Shown in pieces: positions 16,644 through 25,098 of a DNA stretch of 64,000 bases. The translations under genes were made by a program, and so were the position numbers. The DNA lies in NCBI GenBank assembly GCA_017418975.1, contig JAFOMG010000030.1, positions 124,001 to 188,000 of the forward strand, written 5' to 3'. Under the pieces are notes generated by a model. The model made no database searches, was not told the origin of the DNA, and worked only from the letters and a program-made list of their open reading frames with translations. The DNA is from Sphingomonas sp. Its GTDB lineage: Bacteria > Pseudomonadota > Alphaproteobacteria > Sphingomonadales > Sphingomonadaceae. Numbering within the stretch: the stretch's first letter is position 1; each line of letters starts with the position of its first letter.

Positions 16644-17473
16644 GCGTTCAGCCGCTCCGCATGCCAGGCGACATGGGCGCCGAGAAAGGTCGAGACGAAA
16701 TAATAGCTGTGGTCATAGCCGGGCTGGAGCCGCTGGGTGAGCGCGATGCCCGCCCTGGCGCAGGCGGCCTCCAGCAGCTCGGGCTTGAGCTGGGTGTCGA
16801 GGAAGGGATCGTCGGCACCGGTGTCGACCAGCAGCTCGGGCAGGCGGGCGCCGTCCTCGATCAGCGCGACGGCGTCATGGGCGCGCCACGCCGCCCGATC
16901 GGCGCCGAGATATCCGCCCAGCGCCTTCTCGCCCCAGGGCACCCGGCTGGGCGCGGCGATCGGCGAAAAGGCGGAGACGGAGCGGAAGCGCCCCGGATTG
17001 CGCAGGCCGATGGTGAGCGCACCATGCCCGCCCATCGAGTGGCCGGTAATGCCCTGGCGGCCCATGTCCGCCGGGAATTCCGCGCCGACCAGCGCCGGCA
17101 GTTCCTGCTCGACATAGCTGCGCATCCGGAACTGCGCCGCCCAAGGCGCCTCGGTCGCGTCGAGATAGAAGCCGGCGCCCTGGCCGAAATCATAGGCCTC
17201 GTCATCGGGCACGCCCGGCCCGCGCGGCGAGGTGTCCGGCGCGACCAGGATCACGCCGTGCCGGGCGCATGCCGCCCGATACTCGCCCTTCTCGGTGACA
17301 TTGGCATGGGTGCAGGTCAGCCCGGACAGGAACCACAGCACCGGCAGCTTCGCGCCGGGCCCATGCTCGGGCACGAAGACGGAGAAGGTCATGTCGGTGC
17401 CGATGGCAGCGGAGGCGTGGCGATAGACGCCCTGCATGCCGCCCTGGGATTTGTTGGAGGAAAGCTGTTCCAT
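16640..17473 (-). CDS. fghA: S-formylglutathione hydrolase
   Basis: 277 residues, an esterase D-type alpha/beta hydrolase that splits S-formylglutathione into formate and glutathione. FLSGLTCTHAN near residue 48 is the oxyanion region, GHSMGGHGAL carries the nucleophilic serine near residue 146, GADDPFLD gives the Asp and GYDHSYYF the catalytic His. It sits 10 nt after purU and in the same operon as the glutathione-dependent formaldehyde dehydrogenase gene, the enzyme that makes its substrate. Confidence 0.97.
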   Translation of the reverse strand: MEQLSSNKSQGGMQGVYRHASAAIGTDMTFSVFVPEHGPGAKLPVLWFLSGLTCTHANVTEKGEYRAACARHGVILVAPDTSPRGPGVPDDEAYDFGQGAGFYLDATEAPWAAQFRMRSYVEQELPALVGAEFPADMGRQGITGHSMGGHGALTIGLRNPGRFRSVSAFSPIAAPSRVPWGEKALGGYLGADRAAWRAHDAVALIEDGARLPELLVDTGADDPFLDTQLKPELLEAACARAGIALTQRLQPGYDHSYYFVSTFLGAHVAWHAERLNA

Positions 17474-17483
17474 GGACGGCCCT

Positions 17484-18332
17484 TCAGCGGAAGACGATGG
17501 TGCGATTGCCGTTGCGGAAAACGCGACGCGCGCCGATCCACTGCACCGCGCGCGCGAGCACCTGCGCTTCGATGTCGCGGCCGATGCGGATCATGTCGTC
17601 GACCGAGGCGCGATGGTCGACTCGCTCGACCGCCTGCTCGATGATCGGCCCCTCGTCGAGTTCGCTGGTGACGAAATGCGCGGTGGCGCCGATCAACTTC
17701 ACGCCGCGCGCATGCGCCCGGTGATAGGGCCTGGCGCCCTTGAACCCCGGCAGGAAGCTGTGATGAATGTTGACGCACTGCCCCGCCAGCCGCTCGGCGA
17801 GCGCCGGCGACAGGACCTGCATGTAGCGCGCGAGGATCAGATAGTCCGCCCGGGCGCGATCGAACTCGGCGAGCAGCGCCGCTTCCTGCCGGGCCTTGTC
17901 CTCGGGCAACAGGAGGAACGGCAGGCCATGCCATTCGGTGAGGTCGCGCAGCGTGTCATGGTTCGAGACCACGCCCGCGATCTCGACACCCAGGCCGCCG
18001 GTCTTCCAGCGATGGAGCAGGTCGTTGAGGCAGTGCGAGCCCCGCGATACCGCGATCAGGATGCGGGGAAGCCGGTCGCTCTCCGCCATCGCCCAGTCGA
18101 AGCCGAAGCGCTCGGCCACCGGCGCGAAATCCGCGCGCAGCGCCGCGGTCTCGAAGGGGGCGCCCACCGCCTTGAACTCGACCCGCATGAAGAAGCGGCC
18201 CGAATCGAGATCGGCATATTGCTGGCTGTCGAGGATGAACCCGTCACGCGCGGCGAGGAACCCGCTCACCGCGGCGACGATGCCCGGCCGGTCCTCGCAG
18301 TCGAGGGTCAGGATCCAGGCCGGCGCGGTCAT
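17484..18332 (-). CDS. purU: Formyltetrahydrofolate deformylase
   Basis: 282 residues. An N-terminal ACT domain (LTLDCEDRPGIVAAVSGFLA) is joined to a formyltransferase-like domain with NIHHSFLPGFKGARPYHRA and the catalytic Asp region DEGPIIEQ. PurU hydrolyses 10-formyl-THF to formate and THF. ATG 18332 is the family N-terminus; GTG 18353 would add seven residues. In this operon it feeds or balances the formate made by FghA. Confidence 0.95.
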   Translation of the reverse strand: MTAPAWILTLDCEDRPGIVAAVSGFLAARDGFILDSQQYADLDSGRFFMRVEFKAVGAPFETAALRADFAPVAERFGFDWAMAESDRLPRILIAVSRGSHCLNDLLHRWKTGGLGVEIAGVVSNHDTLRDLTEWHGLPFLLLPEDKARQEAALLAEFDRARADYLILARYMQVLSPALAERLAGQCVNIHHSFLPGFKGARPYHRAHARGVKLIGATAHFVTSELDEGPIIEQAVERVDHRASVDDMIRIGRDIEAQVLARAVQWIGARRVFRNGNRTIVFR

Positions 18333-18357
18333 GCGCGGCGGGCCGGCTGCCACGGCA

Positions 18358-18714
18358 TCACAGCGCCTCCACCTGCGTGGCCGTGGCCGCGTCGCCGGTA
18401 TTGGGCGTGCCCATGGGCTCGATCACGATGAGCTTCACTTCGCCCTGGCGCGCGACCGGCCGATGCTCGACGCCGCGCGGCACGACGAAGATCTCGCCTG
18501 GATGGAGCGTGACCGTGCGGTCGCGCAGCTCGATGTCGAGCACGCCCTCGAGCACCAGGAAGAAATCGTCGGTCTCGGGATGGCTGTGCCAGACGAACTC
18601 GCCCGCCACCTTCACGATGCGGATGTCGTTGTCATTGTAGCGCGCGACGATGCGCGGCGCCCAATGCTCGGAGAAGCCGGCGAACTTCTCCGCCAGGTTG
18701 ACGACCTCGCTCAT
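18358..18714 (-). CDS. Cupin domain protein
   Basis: 118 residues, a single small beta-barrel. The two cupin motifs are visible: FVWHSHPETDDFFLVLEG with two His and a Glu, and LHPGEIFVVPRGVEHRPV with the last His, so a metal site is intact. The start is ATG 18714, overlapping the VOC gene stop by 4 nt. It could be a dioxygenase, isomerase or sensor. Its place between the VOC gene and purU ties it to one-carbon or aldehyde metabolism by context only. Confidence 0.88.
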   Translation of the reverse strand: MSEVVNLAEKFAGFSEHWAPRIVARYNDNDIRIVKVAGEFVWHSHPETDDFFLVLEGVLDIELRDRTVTLHPGEIFVVPRGVEHRPVARQGEVKLIVIEPMGTPNTGDAATATQVEAL

Positions 18715-19094
18715 GCCGGCACGCGCCAGAGCCCGCACAGCTTGTTGCCGTCGGGATCGCGGAGATAGGCGAGGTGCATCTTGCCGAAGGGCAGCTCGCG
18801 CAGGCCGGGCGGATCCTCGATCGACTTGCCGCCCGCCGCGACGCCGGCATCGTGCCAGGCCACGACCTGCTCGGGGCTGTCCATCGCGAAGCCGATCGTG
18901 CCGCCATTGGCATGGCAGGCGGGATCGCCGTCGAGCGGCATGGAGACCATGAATATCCCGCCCTTGTGCAGATAGATCAGCCGGCCCTTGTCGTCGGCCA
19001 TCGCCGGCTTGCCGCCGACCGCGCCGAACAACGCGTCGTAAAAGGCCCGCGAGCGGGCGAGATCGTTGCTGCCGAGCATGACGTGACTGAACAT
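18711..19094 (-). CDS. VOC family (glyoxalase-like) protein
   Basis: 127 residues with two beta-alpha-beta-beta-beta modules: FSHVMLGSNDLARSRAFYDALFG and MHLAYLRDPDGNKLC. VOC enzymes bind a metal and act on thiol adducts of aldehydes, isomerise acids or bind drugs. Being second in the formaldehyde operon, a role in handling glutathione adducts is plausible. GAGGAGAG is six bases before ATG 19094. It starts 10 nt past the end of the formaldehyde dehydrogenase gene. Confidence 0.9.
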   Translation of the reverse strand: MFSHVMLGSNDLARSRAFYDALFGAVGGKPAMADDKGRLIYLHKGGIFMVSMPLDGDPACHANGGTIGFAMDSPEQVVAWHDAGVAAGGKSIEDPPGLRELPFGKMHLAYLRDPDGNKLCGLWRVPA

Positions 19095-19104
19095 GGCGCT
19101 CTCC

Positions 19105-20217
19105 TCAATAGACGACGACGCTGCGGATGCTCTCGCCCGCATGCATCAGATCAAAGCCCTTGTTGATCTCCTCCAGCGTGAGGACATGGGTGATCATCGG
19201 GTCGATCGCGATCTTGCCGTTCATGTACCAGTCGACGATCTTCGGCACGTCGGTCCGGCCCTTGGCGCCGCCGAACGCGGTGCCCTTCCAGACGCGGCCG
19301 GTGACCAGCTGGAAGGGGCGCGTCGCGATCTCCCTGCCCGCCTCGGCCACGCCGATGATGATCGATTCGCCCCAGCCGCGATGGCAGCATTCGAGCGCGG
19401 TGCGCATCACTTCGGTATTGCCGGTGGCATCGAAGCTGTAGTCGGCGCCGCCGTCGGTGAGCGCGAGCACTTCGGCGATCACCGCCTCGCGCGACTTGCC
19501 GTTGCCGTCGATGAAATGGGTCATGCCGAACTTGCGACCCCAAGCCTCGCGGTCCGGATTGATGTCGACGCCGACGATCACGTCCGCGCCGACCATCCGG
19601 GCGCCCTGGATCACGTTGAGGCCGATCCCGCCCAGGCCGAACACCACGACCTTCTCGCCGACCTGGACCTTGGCGGTGTTGACCACGGCGCCGACGCCGG
19701 TGGTGACGCCGCAGCCGATATAGCAGCTGGTCTGGAACGGCGCGTCCTCGCGGATCTTCGCCACCGCGATCTCGGGCAGCACGGTGAAGTTCGAGAAGGT
19801 CGAGCAGCCCATGTAATGATGGATCGGCTGGCCGCGATAGCTGAAGCGCGTGGTGCCGTCGGGCATCAGGCCCTTGCCCTGGGTGGCGCGGATCGCGGTG
19901 CACAAATTGGTCTTGCCCGACAGGCACGACTTACACTGGCGGCATTCGGGCGTGTAGAGCGGGATCACATGGTCGCCCGGCTTCACGCTGGCAACCCCCG
20001 CGCCCACCTCGCGGACGATGCCCGCGCCCTCATGGCCGAGCACGCTCGGGAAGATGCCCTCCGAATCGAGTCCGTCGAGCGTATAGGCGTCGGTGTGGCA
20101 GATGCCCGTCGCCATGATCTCGACCAGCACTTCGCCGGCCTTGGGTCCTTCGAGGTCGAGCTCGACGATCTCGAGCGGTTTCTTCGCTTCGAAGGCGACG
20201 GCGGCACGGGTCTTCAT
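19105..20217 (-). CDS. frmA: S-(hydroxymethyl)glutathione dehydrogenase (class III ADH)
   Basis: 370 residues. This zinc alcohol dehydrogenase oxidises the adduct of formaldehyde and glutathione to S-formylglutathione with NAD. The catalytic zinc ligands are in GICHTDAYTL and GHEGAGIV, the structural zinc cysteines in CRQCKSCLSGKTNLC, and the NAD motif is GLGGIGLNVIQGA. It is first in the six-gene minus-strand operon, with AAGGAG upstream of ATG 20217. No FrmR-type repressor gene is adjacent. Confidence 0.98.
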   Translation of the reverse strand: MKTRAAVAFEAKKPLEIVELDLEGPKAGEVLVEIMATGICHTDAYTLDGLDSEGIFPSVLGHEGAGIVREVGAGVASVKPGDHVIPLYTPECRQCKSCLSGKTNLCTAIRATQGKGLMPDGTTRFSYRGQPIHHYMGCSTFSNFTVLPEIAVAKIREDAPFQTSCYIGCGVTTGVGAVVNTAKVQVGEKVVVFGLGGIGLNVIQGARMVGADVIVGVDINPDREAWGRKFGMTHFIDGNGKSREAVIAEVLALTDGGADYSFDATGNTEVMRTALECCHRGWGESIIIGVAEAGREIATRPFQLVTGRVWKGTAFGGAKGRTDVPKIVDWYMNGKIAIDPMITHVLTLEEINKGFDLMHAGESIRSVVVY

Positions 20218-20274
20218 GGGTCTTGCTCCTTGCTCGGCGGCGTGATCGGGGAAACGCCGCCTTGTTGCAAGGCA

Positions 20275-20922
20275 TCAGCGCATGGCGCGGTCCTGCGGGC
20301 GATAGAGGGTCAGGAAGATGCCGCCCCACCAGAGGATGCCGGCAAAGGCGGCGAATTCCAGGAACGGCCGCACGAAGCCCGAGAGGAAGACCAGGCAGGC
20401 GAAGAGCAGGCCGGCAAGCTGCACCCAGCCCGGCAGGCTGCCCGCCATCCGCGCCTCGCGCACCGTCAGCGTCGCCCAGAGCGCCACGCCGGCATGGCCG
20501 AGCATGGTGAGCGCGGCGACGAGATCGGCGCGTGGCGAGGTACGCCCCTGCCCGATCAGCGCGGTCGCCTCGATCCTGAAATGGGCGGCGATGGCGAGGC
20601 AGAGGATGCCGGCGCCCCCGGCGAGCAGCGCCACGTCCCGCCCCGGCGTGCGCGGACCGATCGGCGCCGCGAGGGTGAGCATCGCGAGCAGCAGCGCGCT
20701 CGCAAGCACGGAGCGGACGATCTCGCTGGCGAGCAGCAACCCCCAATAGGGCTGGGCCATGTCGAGCTTGTTCCGGGCGATCGCAGTGAACGGATCCGCC
20801 GCCCCCGCCAGGTCATGCGACACGTCGCCCAGCACGATCGCCGCGACCGCGAGCAGCAGGCAGAACAGCGCCGCCACCGTGCCGAAGGGCCGTCCGCTGT
20901 TGCCGGCAAAGGGGCGCTGCAT
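20275..20922 (-). CDS. Multi-spanning membrane protein, unknown function
   Basis: 215 residues with about six hydrophobic helices and short loops. I do not recognise a named family. ATG 20922 follows GGGAGAAATGCC at ideal spacing. Its promoter region is strikingly AT-rich for this genome and contains a 22-bp palindrome across the -10 element, so it appears to be tightly repressed by an unlinked regulator. Confidence 0.78.
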   Translation of the reverse strand: MQRPFAGNSGRPFGTVAALFCLLLAVAAIVLGDVSHDLAGAADPFTAIARNKLDMAQPYWGLLLASEIVRSVLASALLLAMLTLAAPIGPRTPGRDVALLAGGAGILCLAIAAHFRIEATALIGQGRTSPRADLVAALTMLGHAGVALWATLTVREARMAGSLPGWVQLAGLLFACLVFLSGFVRPFLEFAAFAGILWWGGIFLTLYRPQDRAMR

Positions 20923-20936
20923 GGCATTTCTCCCGT

Positions 20937-20958
20937 GTGTATTATTATCATAATACAC
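20937..20958. promoter_or_regulatory. AT-rich operator GTGTATTAT-N4-ATAATACAC
   Basis: Perfect 9-bp inverted arms around TATC. It starts 15 bp before the membrane-protein ATG and covers the proposed -10 hexamer. Geometry and AT-richness recall TetR, MarR or PadR operators. No regulator gene is adjacent. Confidence 0.7.
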
Positions 20959-20978
20959 TTGCTTGCCTGCCGGGGCAA
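20950..20978 (-). promoter_or_regulatory. Promoter TTGCCC-N17-TATTAT
   Basis: Minus-strand -35 TTGCCC (20973-20978) and -10 TATTAT (20950-20955) with a 17-bp spacer. Transcription would begin about 20 nt upstream of ATG 20922, just leaving room for the Shine-Dalgarno. Confidence 0.6.
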
Positions 20979-21091
20979 GCCCTGCCCATGGGGCTCCGGG
21001 GCTGCCGCCGAAACGGGGGCGATCCGCGGCGCGGCGTCGCGTGGATCATGATATGTCCGGCCGACATAAGGCAACCGGAGGGATAGCGACA

Positions 21092-21514
21092 ATGGAAGCG
21101 ACTGCGAACACCGCCGCGGGCAATGTCTATGTGTTCAACATGACCAGCCAGAACCTGAACCTGAGCGCCAACGGCCTGCCCACCGCCGGCGGGACGATAG
21201 CGGGCTGGAGCCAGTCGGGCGGAAGCCAATATCAGCCGGCCAGCCAGGCGGTGCCGCGCCGGCTCAACGCCAGCGATGGCCCGGGCTGCTTCTTCAACGG
21301 CACCAACAACCTCGCGCTCACGTGGCTCGACGGCCTGTTCGTGGCGGCCGTCCGGATCGACGGCGGCATGCTGCCGCTCAACCTGGACCTGCTCCTGCTG
21401 GTCACGCGGAACAAATGGCACCTCGTAAATCAATATGCCGTCGAGGTGGCCGAAGGGGACGTCATGCCCATGATCGGGCTGCGGGAGGCCCTGGCGGCGG
21501 CCGAGGCGGAGTAG
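21092..21514 (+). CDS. Hypothetical protein
   Basis: 140 residues with no signal peptide. The N-terminal half is rich in Asn, Ser, Gly and Gln (VYVFNMTSQNLNLSANG; GWSQSGGSQYQPASQ), the rest beta-like with FVAAVRIDGGMLPLNLDLLLL. I know no family. GGAGGG ten bases before ATG 21092 supports the start; an ATG at 21053 lacks a site. It diverges from the membrane-protein gene and ends 98 bp before bioF. Confidence 0.6.
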   Translation: MEATANTAAGNVYVFNMTSQNLNLSANGLPTAGGTIAGWSQSGGSQYQPASQAVPRRLNASDGPGCFFNGTNNLALTWLDGLFVAAVRIDGGMLPLNLDLLLLVTRNKWHLVNQYAVEVAEGDVMPMIGLREALAAAEAE

Positions 21515-21558
21515 CGCAGGGGTGGAGTAGCGCCGGGGCGGATCGACGTTCGGGCAAT

Positions 21559-21570
21559 CCCCCCCCCCCC
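21559..21570. repeat. Run of twelve C upstream of bioF
   Basis: Homopolymer of 12 C, 42 bp before the proposed bioF start and outside any gene. Such tracts slip during replication and can change promoter or leader spacing. They are also prone to sequencing error. Confidence 0.8.
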
Positions 21571-21612
21571 GCACAATGTCTCCCTGCTTGGCCGATCGCG
21601 TCCGCTGCGCCT

Positions 21613-22743
21613 ATGGGCGCGGGGATGGTCCATTTCGATGCACAGCGCCGCGACCTTGCCGAGCTTGCCGAACGTGCGCGCGCCCGGCGGCTGACGGTAC
21701 CGGCGGGGCGAGATTTCGCCTCCAACGATTATCTGGCGCTGGCCGGCGATCCCGCGCTGGCGGCGGCGGTGCGCGGCGCGATCGATGCGGGCGTGCCGAT
21801 CGGATCGGGCGGCTCGCGGCTGCTGCGCGGCAACCATGCCGAGCATGAGCGGCTGGAAGCGGAGGCGGCCCGCTTCTTCGGGGCCGAACAGGCGCTCTAT
21901 TTCTCGACCGGCTATGCCGCGAACGCGGCCCTGCTCGCCACCCTGCCCCAGCGCGGCGACTTGATCGTCCATGATGCGCTGATCCATGCCAGCGCGCATG
22001 AAGGCATGCGGCTGAGCCGGGCCGAGGCGCGCAGCGCGGCGCATAACGATGTGGACGGCTTTGCCGATGCGATCGCGGCGTGGCGGGCGCGAGGCGGCAC
22101 CGGGCGCGTCTGGATCGCGGTGGAGAGCCTCTATTCGATGGATGGCGACCAGGCGCCGCTCGCCGCGCTCACCGCGCTCGCGGACCGGCACGAGGCAATC
22201 CTGATCGTCGACGAGGCGCATGCCACCGGCGTGTTCGGGCCCGAGGGGCGCGGCCTGGCGGCAGGGCTGGCCGGCCGCGCGAACCTGATCACGCTGCATA
22301 CCTGCGGCAAGGCGCTGGGCTGCGAAGGCGCGCTGTTGTGCGGACCGCGGGTGGTGCGCGACTTCCTGATCAATCGCGGCCGCGCCTTCATCTTCTCGAC
22401 CGCGCCTTCGCCGCTGATGGCGGCGGCTGTGCGGGCCGCGCTCGGGCTGATCGCCGAGCCGGCGCGGCGTGGGCGGCTGCAGGCACTGGTCGCACGCGCG
22501 GAAGAGCTGCTGGCTCCGGCCGGGGTGCGGCCGACGGGCTCGCAGATCCTGCCACTGGTGATCGGCGACGAGGCGCGGACCATGGAGATGGCCGCGGCGC
22601 TGCAGGCACAGGGCTTCGACGTGCGCGGCATCCGCCCGCCGACCGTACCGGCCGGCACGTCGCGGCTGCGCATCTCGCTGACCCTCAATGCCGGCGAGGA
22701 CGATGTCGCTGCGCTCGCCGATGCGCTGCGGGGCGTGGCATGA
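21613..22743 (+). CDS. bioF: 8-amino-7-oxononanoate synthase
   Basis: 376 residues, the usual length. This PLP enzyme joins L-alanine to a pimeloyl thioester, the first committed biotin step. FASNDYLALAGDP near residue 36, GSGGSRLLRGNH, the DEAHATGVFG Asp/His pair and K233 in TCGKALGCEGA (PLP lysine) are all present. ATG 21613 is used; ATG 21625, with GCGCGGGG just before it, is possible. The gene overlaps bioD by 4 nt. Confidence 0.96.
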   Translation: MGAGMVHFDAQRRDLAELAERARARRLTVPAGRDFASNDYLALAGDPALAAAVRGAIDAGVPIGSGGSRLLRGNHAEHERLEAEAARFFGAEQALYFSTGYAANAALLATLPQRGDLIVHDALIHASAHEGMRLSRAEARSAAHNDVDGFADAIAAWRARGGTGRVWIAVESLYSMDGDQAPLAALTALADRHEAILIVDEAHATGVFGPEGRGLAAGLAGRANLITLHTCGKALGCEGALLCGPRVVRDFLINRGRAFIFSTAPSPLMAAAVRAALGLIAEPARRGRLQALVARAEELLAPAGVRPTGSQILPLVIGDEARTMEMAAALQAQGFDVRGIRPPTVPAGTSRLRISLTLNAGEDDVAALADALRGVA

Positions 22744-23351
22744 GGATCGTCGTCACCGGCACCGACACCGATATCGGCAAGACCGTGTTCGCCGCCGGCC
22801 TGGCCGGGGCGCTGGGCGCGACCTACTGGAAGCCGGTGCAGAGCGGGCTCGAGGGCGCCAGCGATGCCGAACGGGTCGCGGCCCTGTCTGGCGCGACGGC
22901 GCTGGCCGAGGCCTATCGTCTGAACACCCCCTGCTCGCCGCACCTGGCCGCCGAGATCGACGGCGTGACGATCGACCCGGCGCGGCTCGATCCGCCCGCG
23001 ATCGACCCGCTGGTGATCGAGGGCGCGGGCGGCGTGCTGGTGCCGGTGACGCGCGAGCTGCTCTATGCCGATCTGTTCGCGCGCTGGCGATTGCCGGTGG
23101 TCCTTGTCGCCCGGACCGCGCTCGGCACGATCAACCACAGCCTGCTCTCGATCGAGGCGCTCCGCGCGCGCGGCGTGCCGATCCTGGGCGTGGCGTTCGT
23201 CGGCACGGCGAACGAGGATAGCGAGGCGACCATCGCCGCGATCGGCGGGGTCCGCCGGCTCGGGCGGCTGCCGGTCCTCGACACGCTCGACCGCCCCACC
23301 CTCGCCGCCGCCTTCGCCCAGGCCTTTACCCGCACGGACTTCACCGCATGA
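22740..23351 (+). CDS. bioD: Dethiobiotin synthetase
   Basis: 203 residues. Walker A-like GTDTDIGKTVFAAGL at residue 6, substrate residues in YWKPVQSG, and VIEGAGGVLVPV define BioD, which closes the ureido ring of dethiobiotin with CO2 and ATP. ATG overlaps the bioF stop (ATGA), and its own stop overlaps bioA the same way. Confidence 0.96.
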   Translation: MRIVVTGTDTDIGKTVFAAGLAGALGATYWKPVQSGLEGASDAERVAALSGATALAEAYRLNTPCSPHLAAEIDGVTIDPARLDPPAIDPLVIEGAGGVLVPVTRELLYADLFARWRLPVVLVARTALGTINHSLLSIEALRARGVPILGVAFVGTANEDSEATIAAIGGVRRLGRLPVLDTLDRPTLAAAFAQAFTRTDFTA

Positions 23352-24622
23352 CTTCCCCCGTCTGGCACCCTTTCACCCAGCATGGGCTCGGCGAGCCGAT
23401 CCCCGAAGTGGCGCGCACCGAAGGCGCCGCGCTGCACACGCGGGACGGGCGGCGCTTCGTCGACGCGATCTCCTCCTGGTGGGTGACGACGCATGGGCAC
23501 TGCCATCCGCGGATCATGGCCGCCATCGCCGAGCAGGCGGGGTGCATGGACCAGATCATCTTCGCCGGCTGGACCCATGAACCGGCCGAGGCGCTCGCCC
23601 GCGAGCTGGTGCGGATCCTGCCCGCCCCGCTTGCCCATGTCTTCTATTCGGACAGCGGCTCGACCAGCGTCGAAGTGGCGCTGAAGATGGCCTTGGGCTT
23701 CTGGGACAATCGCGGCGAGCCCCGCCACCGCATCGTCGTGATGGAGCATGGCTATCATGGCGACACGATCGGCGGCATGTCGGTGGGCGCGCGCGGCGTG
23801 TTCAACCGGCCCTATCAGCCCCTGCTGTTCGACGTGGCGACCATCCCCTTTCCCGAACCCGGGCAGAGCCAGGCGACGCTCGACGCGCTGGAGGCGCAGT
23901 GCCGCGGCAAGCCCGCCGCGCTACTGGTCGAGCCGCTGGTGCTCGGCGCGGGCGGCATGAAATTCTATCCCGCCAGCCTGCTCGCCGAGATGCGCCGGAT
24001 CTGCGCGGCGCATGGCGTGCTGTTCATCGCCGACGAAGTGATGACCGGCTGGGGGCGCACCGGCACGCTGCTGGCCTGCGAGCAGGCGGGCGTGGTGCCC
24101 GATATCCTCTGCCTGTCCAAGGGGCTGACCGGCGGGGCCATCCCGCTGGCGGTGACGCTGGCGACCGCCCCGATCTTCGCGGCGCATTGTTCGGGCGACC
24201 GGGCGCGGATGTTCTTCCACTCGTCGAGCTACACCGCCAATCCGATCGCCTGCGCGGCAGCCAACGCCAATCTGGCGATCTGGCGCGACGAGCCGGTGCG
24301 CGAGCGCATCGCCGATCTGGGCGACCGCCAGCAGGACCATCTCGACGCGCTCGCCCGGCATCCGCTGGTCCGCAATCCGCGCCGGCTGGGCACGATCGTG
24401 GCGGCCGAGATCGGGGCGGGCGAATCGGCCTATCTGAATGCCGTGGGCCCGCGCCTGCGCGATTTCGCGCTGGAGCGCGGCGTGCTGATCCGGCCGCTGG
24501 GCAACACCGTCTATGTGATGCCGCCCTATTGCATCGACGATGCCGATCTCGCCGCGGTCTATGGCGCGGTGACGGATTTCCTGGAGCGGGAACCCCGGAT
24601 GGGGGATTTGTTCGCCTGCTAG
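23348..24622 (+). CDS. bioA: Adenosylmethionine-8-amino-7-oxononanoate aminotransferase
   Basis: 424 residues. A class III PLP aminotransferase that uses SAM as amino donor to make 7,8-diaminopelargonate. VWHPFTQHG at the N-terminus, SSWWVTTHGHCHP, DEVMTGWGRTG and the PLP lysine K258 in LSKGLTGG are diagnostic. It is third in bioF-bioD-bioA; bioB is not in the window. It converges on the tRNA-Thr gene, whose encoded CCA end is only 8 nt away. Confidence 0.97.
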   Translation: MTSPVWHPFTQHGLGEPIPEVARTEGAALHTRDGRRFVDAISSWWVTTHGHCHPRIMAAIAEQAGCMDQIIFAGWTHEPAEALARELVRILPAPLAHVFYSDSGSTSVEVALKMALGFWDNRGEPRHRIVVMEHGYHGDTIGGMSVGARGVFNRPYQPLLFDVATIPFPEPGQSQATLDALEAQCRGKPAALLVEPLVLGAGGMKFYPASLLAEMRRICAAHGVLFIADEVMTGWGRTGTLLACEQAGVVPDILCLSKGLTGGAIPLAVTLATAPIFAAHCSGDRARMFFHSSSYTANPIACAAANANLAIWRDEPVRERIADLGDRQQDHLDALARHPLVRNPRRLGTIVAAEIGAGESAYLNAVGPRLRDFALERGVLIRPLGNTVYVMPPYCIDDADLAAVYGAVTDFLEREPRMGDLFAC

Positions 24623-24629
24623 GGGCGAG

Positions 24630-24704
<75 letters not shown>

Positions 24705-24808
24705 ACTCGCTCGAACGGTCCGGCAGTGCCGGGTCCCAAGCGGGAGGCGCCTATGTGCTTGGGCGGGACCGATTGTCAACCCGCCCATCGACGGTTTATC
24801 GCAGGAAG

Positions 24809-24994
24809 ATGAGCGAAGCGGAGAAGAAGGCCCGTCTGGCCGAGGCGCTGCGGGCCAATCTGAGGAAACGCAAGACGCAGGCACGCGCCCAGGCCGCGGC
24901 CGGCGACGCGCCCGATTCCCAGGGCCCGGATTCCCAGGCCCACGATTCTCAGAGCGACGCCACCCAGAGCGATACGCGATCGGCGGCGTCATAG
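24809..24994 (+). CDS. Small Lys/Arg- and Asp/Ser-rich protein
   Basis: 61 residues. The N-terminal half is a charged helix (EAEKKARLAEALRANLRKRK); the tail is made of DSQ-containing units encoded by three 15-bp repeats at 24914-24958. The N-terminus resembles small conserved sphingomonad proteins of unknown role. GCAGGAAG precedes ATG 24809. Its 3' end overlaps the opposing 49-codon ORF, so one of the two may not be real at full length. Confidence 0.5.
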   Translation: MSEAEKKARLAEALRANLRKRKTQARAQAAAGDAPDSQGPDSQAHDSQSDATQSDTRSAAS

Positions 24995-25098
24995 GCATTG
25001 CGCGCGATCGCGTGCGGCCCGAGCAGATACATCGCCATCGTGACCGCGCCCGCCAGGAACCACATCACCCGATAGGTGCGCACTTCGCTTCTAACCAT
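24949..25098 (-). CDS. Small single-span membrane protein (candidate)
   Basis: 49 residues: a short basic N-terminus, one hydrophobic helix (VMWFLAGAVTMAMYLLG), and a tail NAYDAADRVSLWVASL. The start lies inside the last codons of the Xaa-Pro aminopeptidase gene (34-nt overlap) with GGGGACGAG upstream, as in coupled genes. The membrane helix argues for a real gene, but the overlap with the opposing small ORF weakens the case. Confidence 0.42.
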   Translation of the reverse strand: MVRSEVRTYRVMWFLAGAVTMAMYLLGPHAIARNAYDAADRVSLWVASL

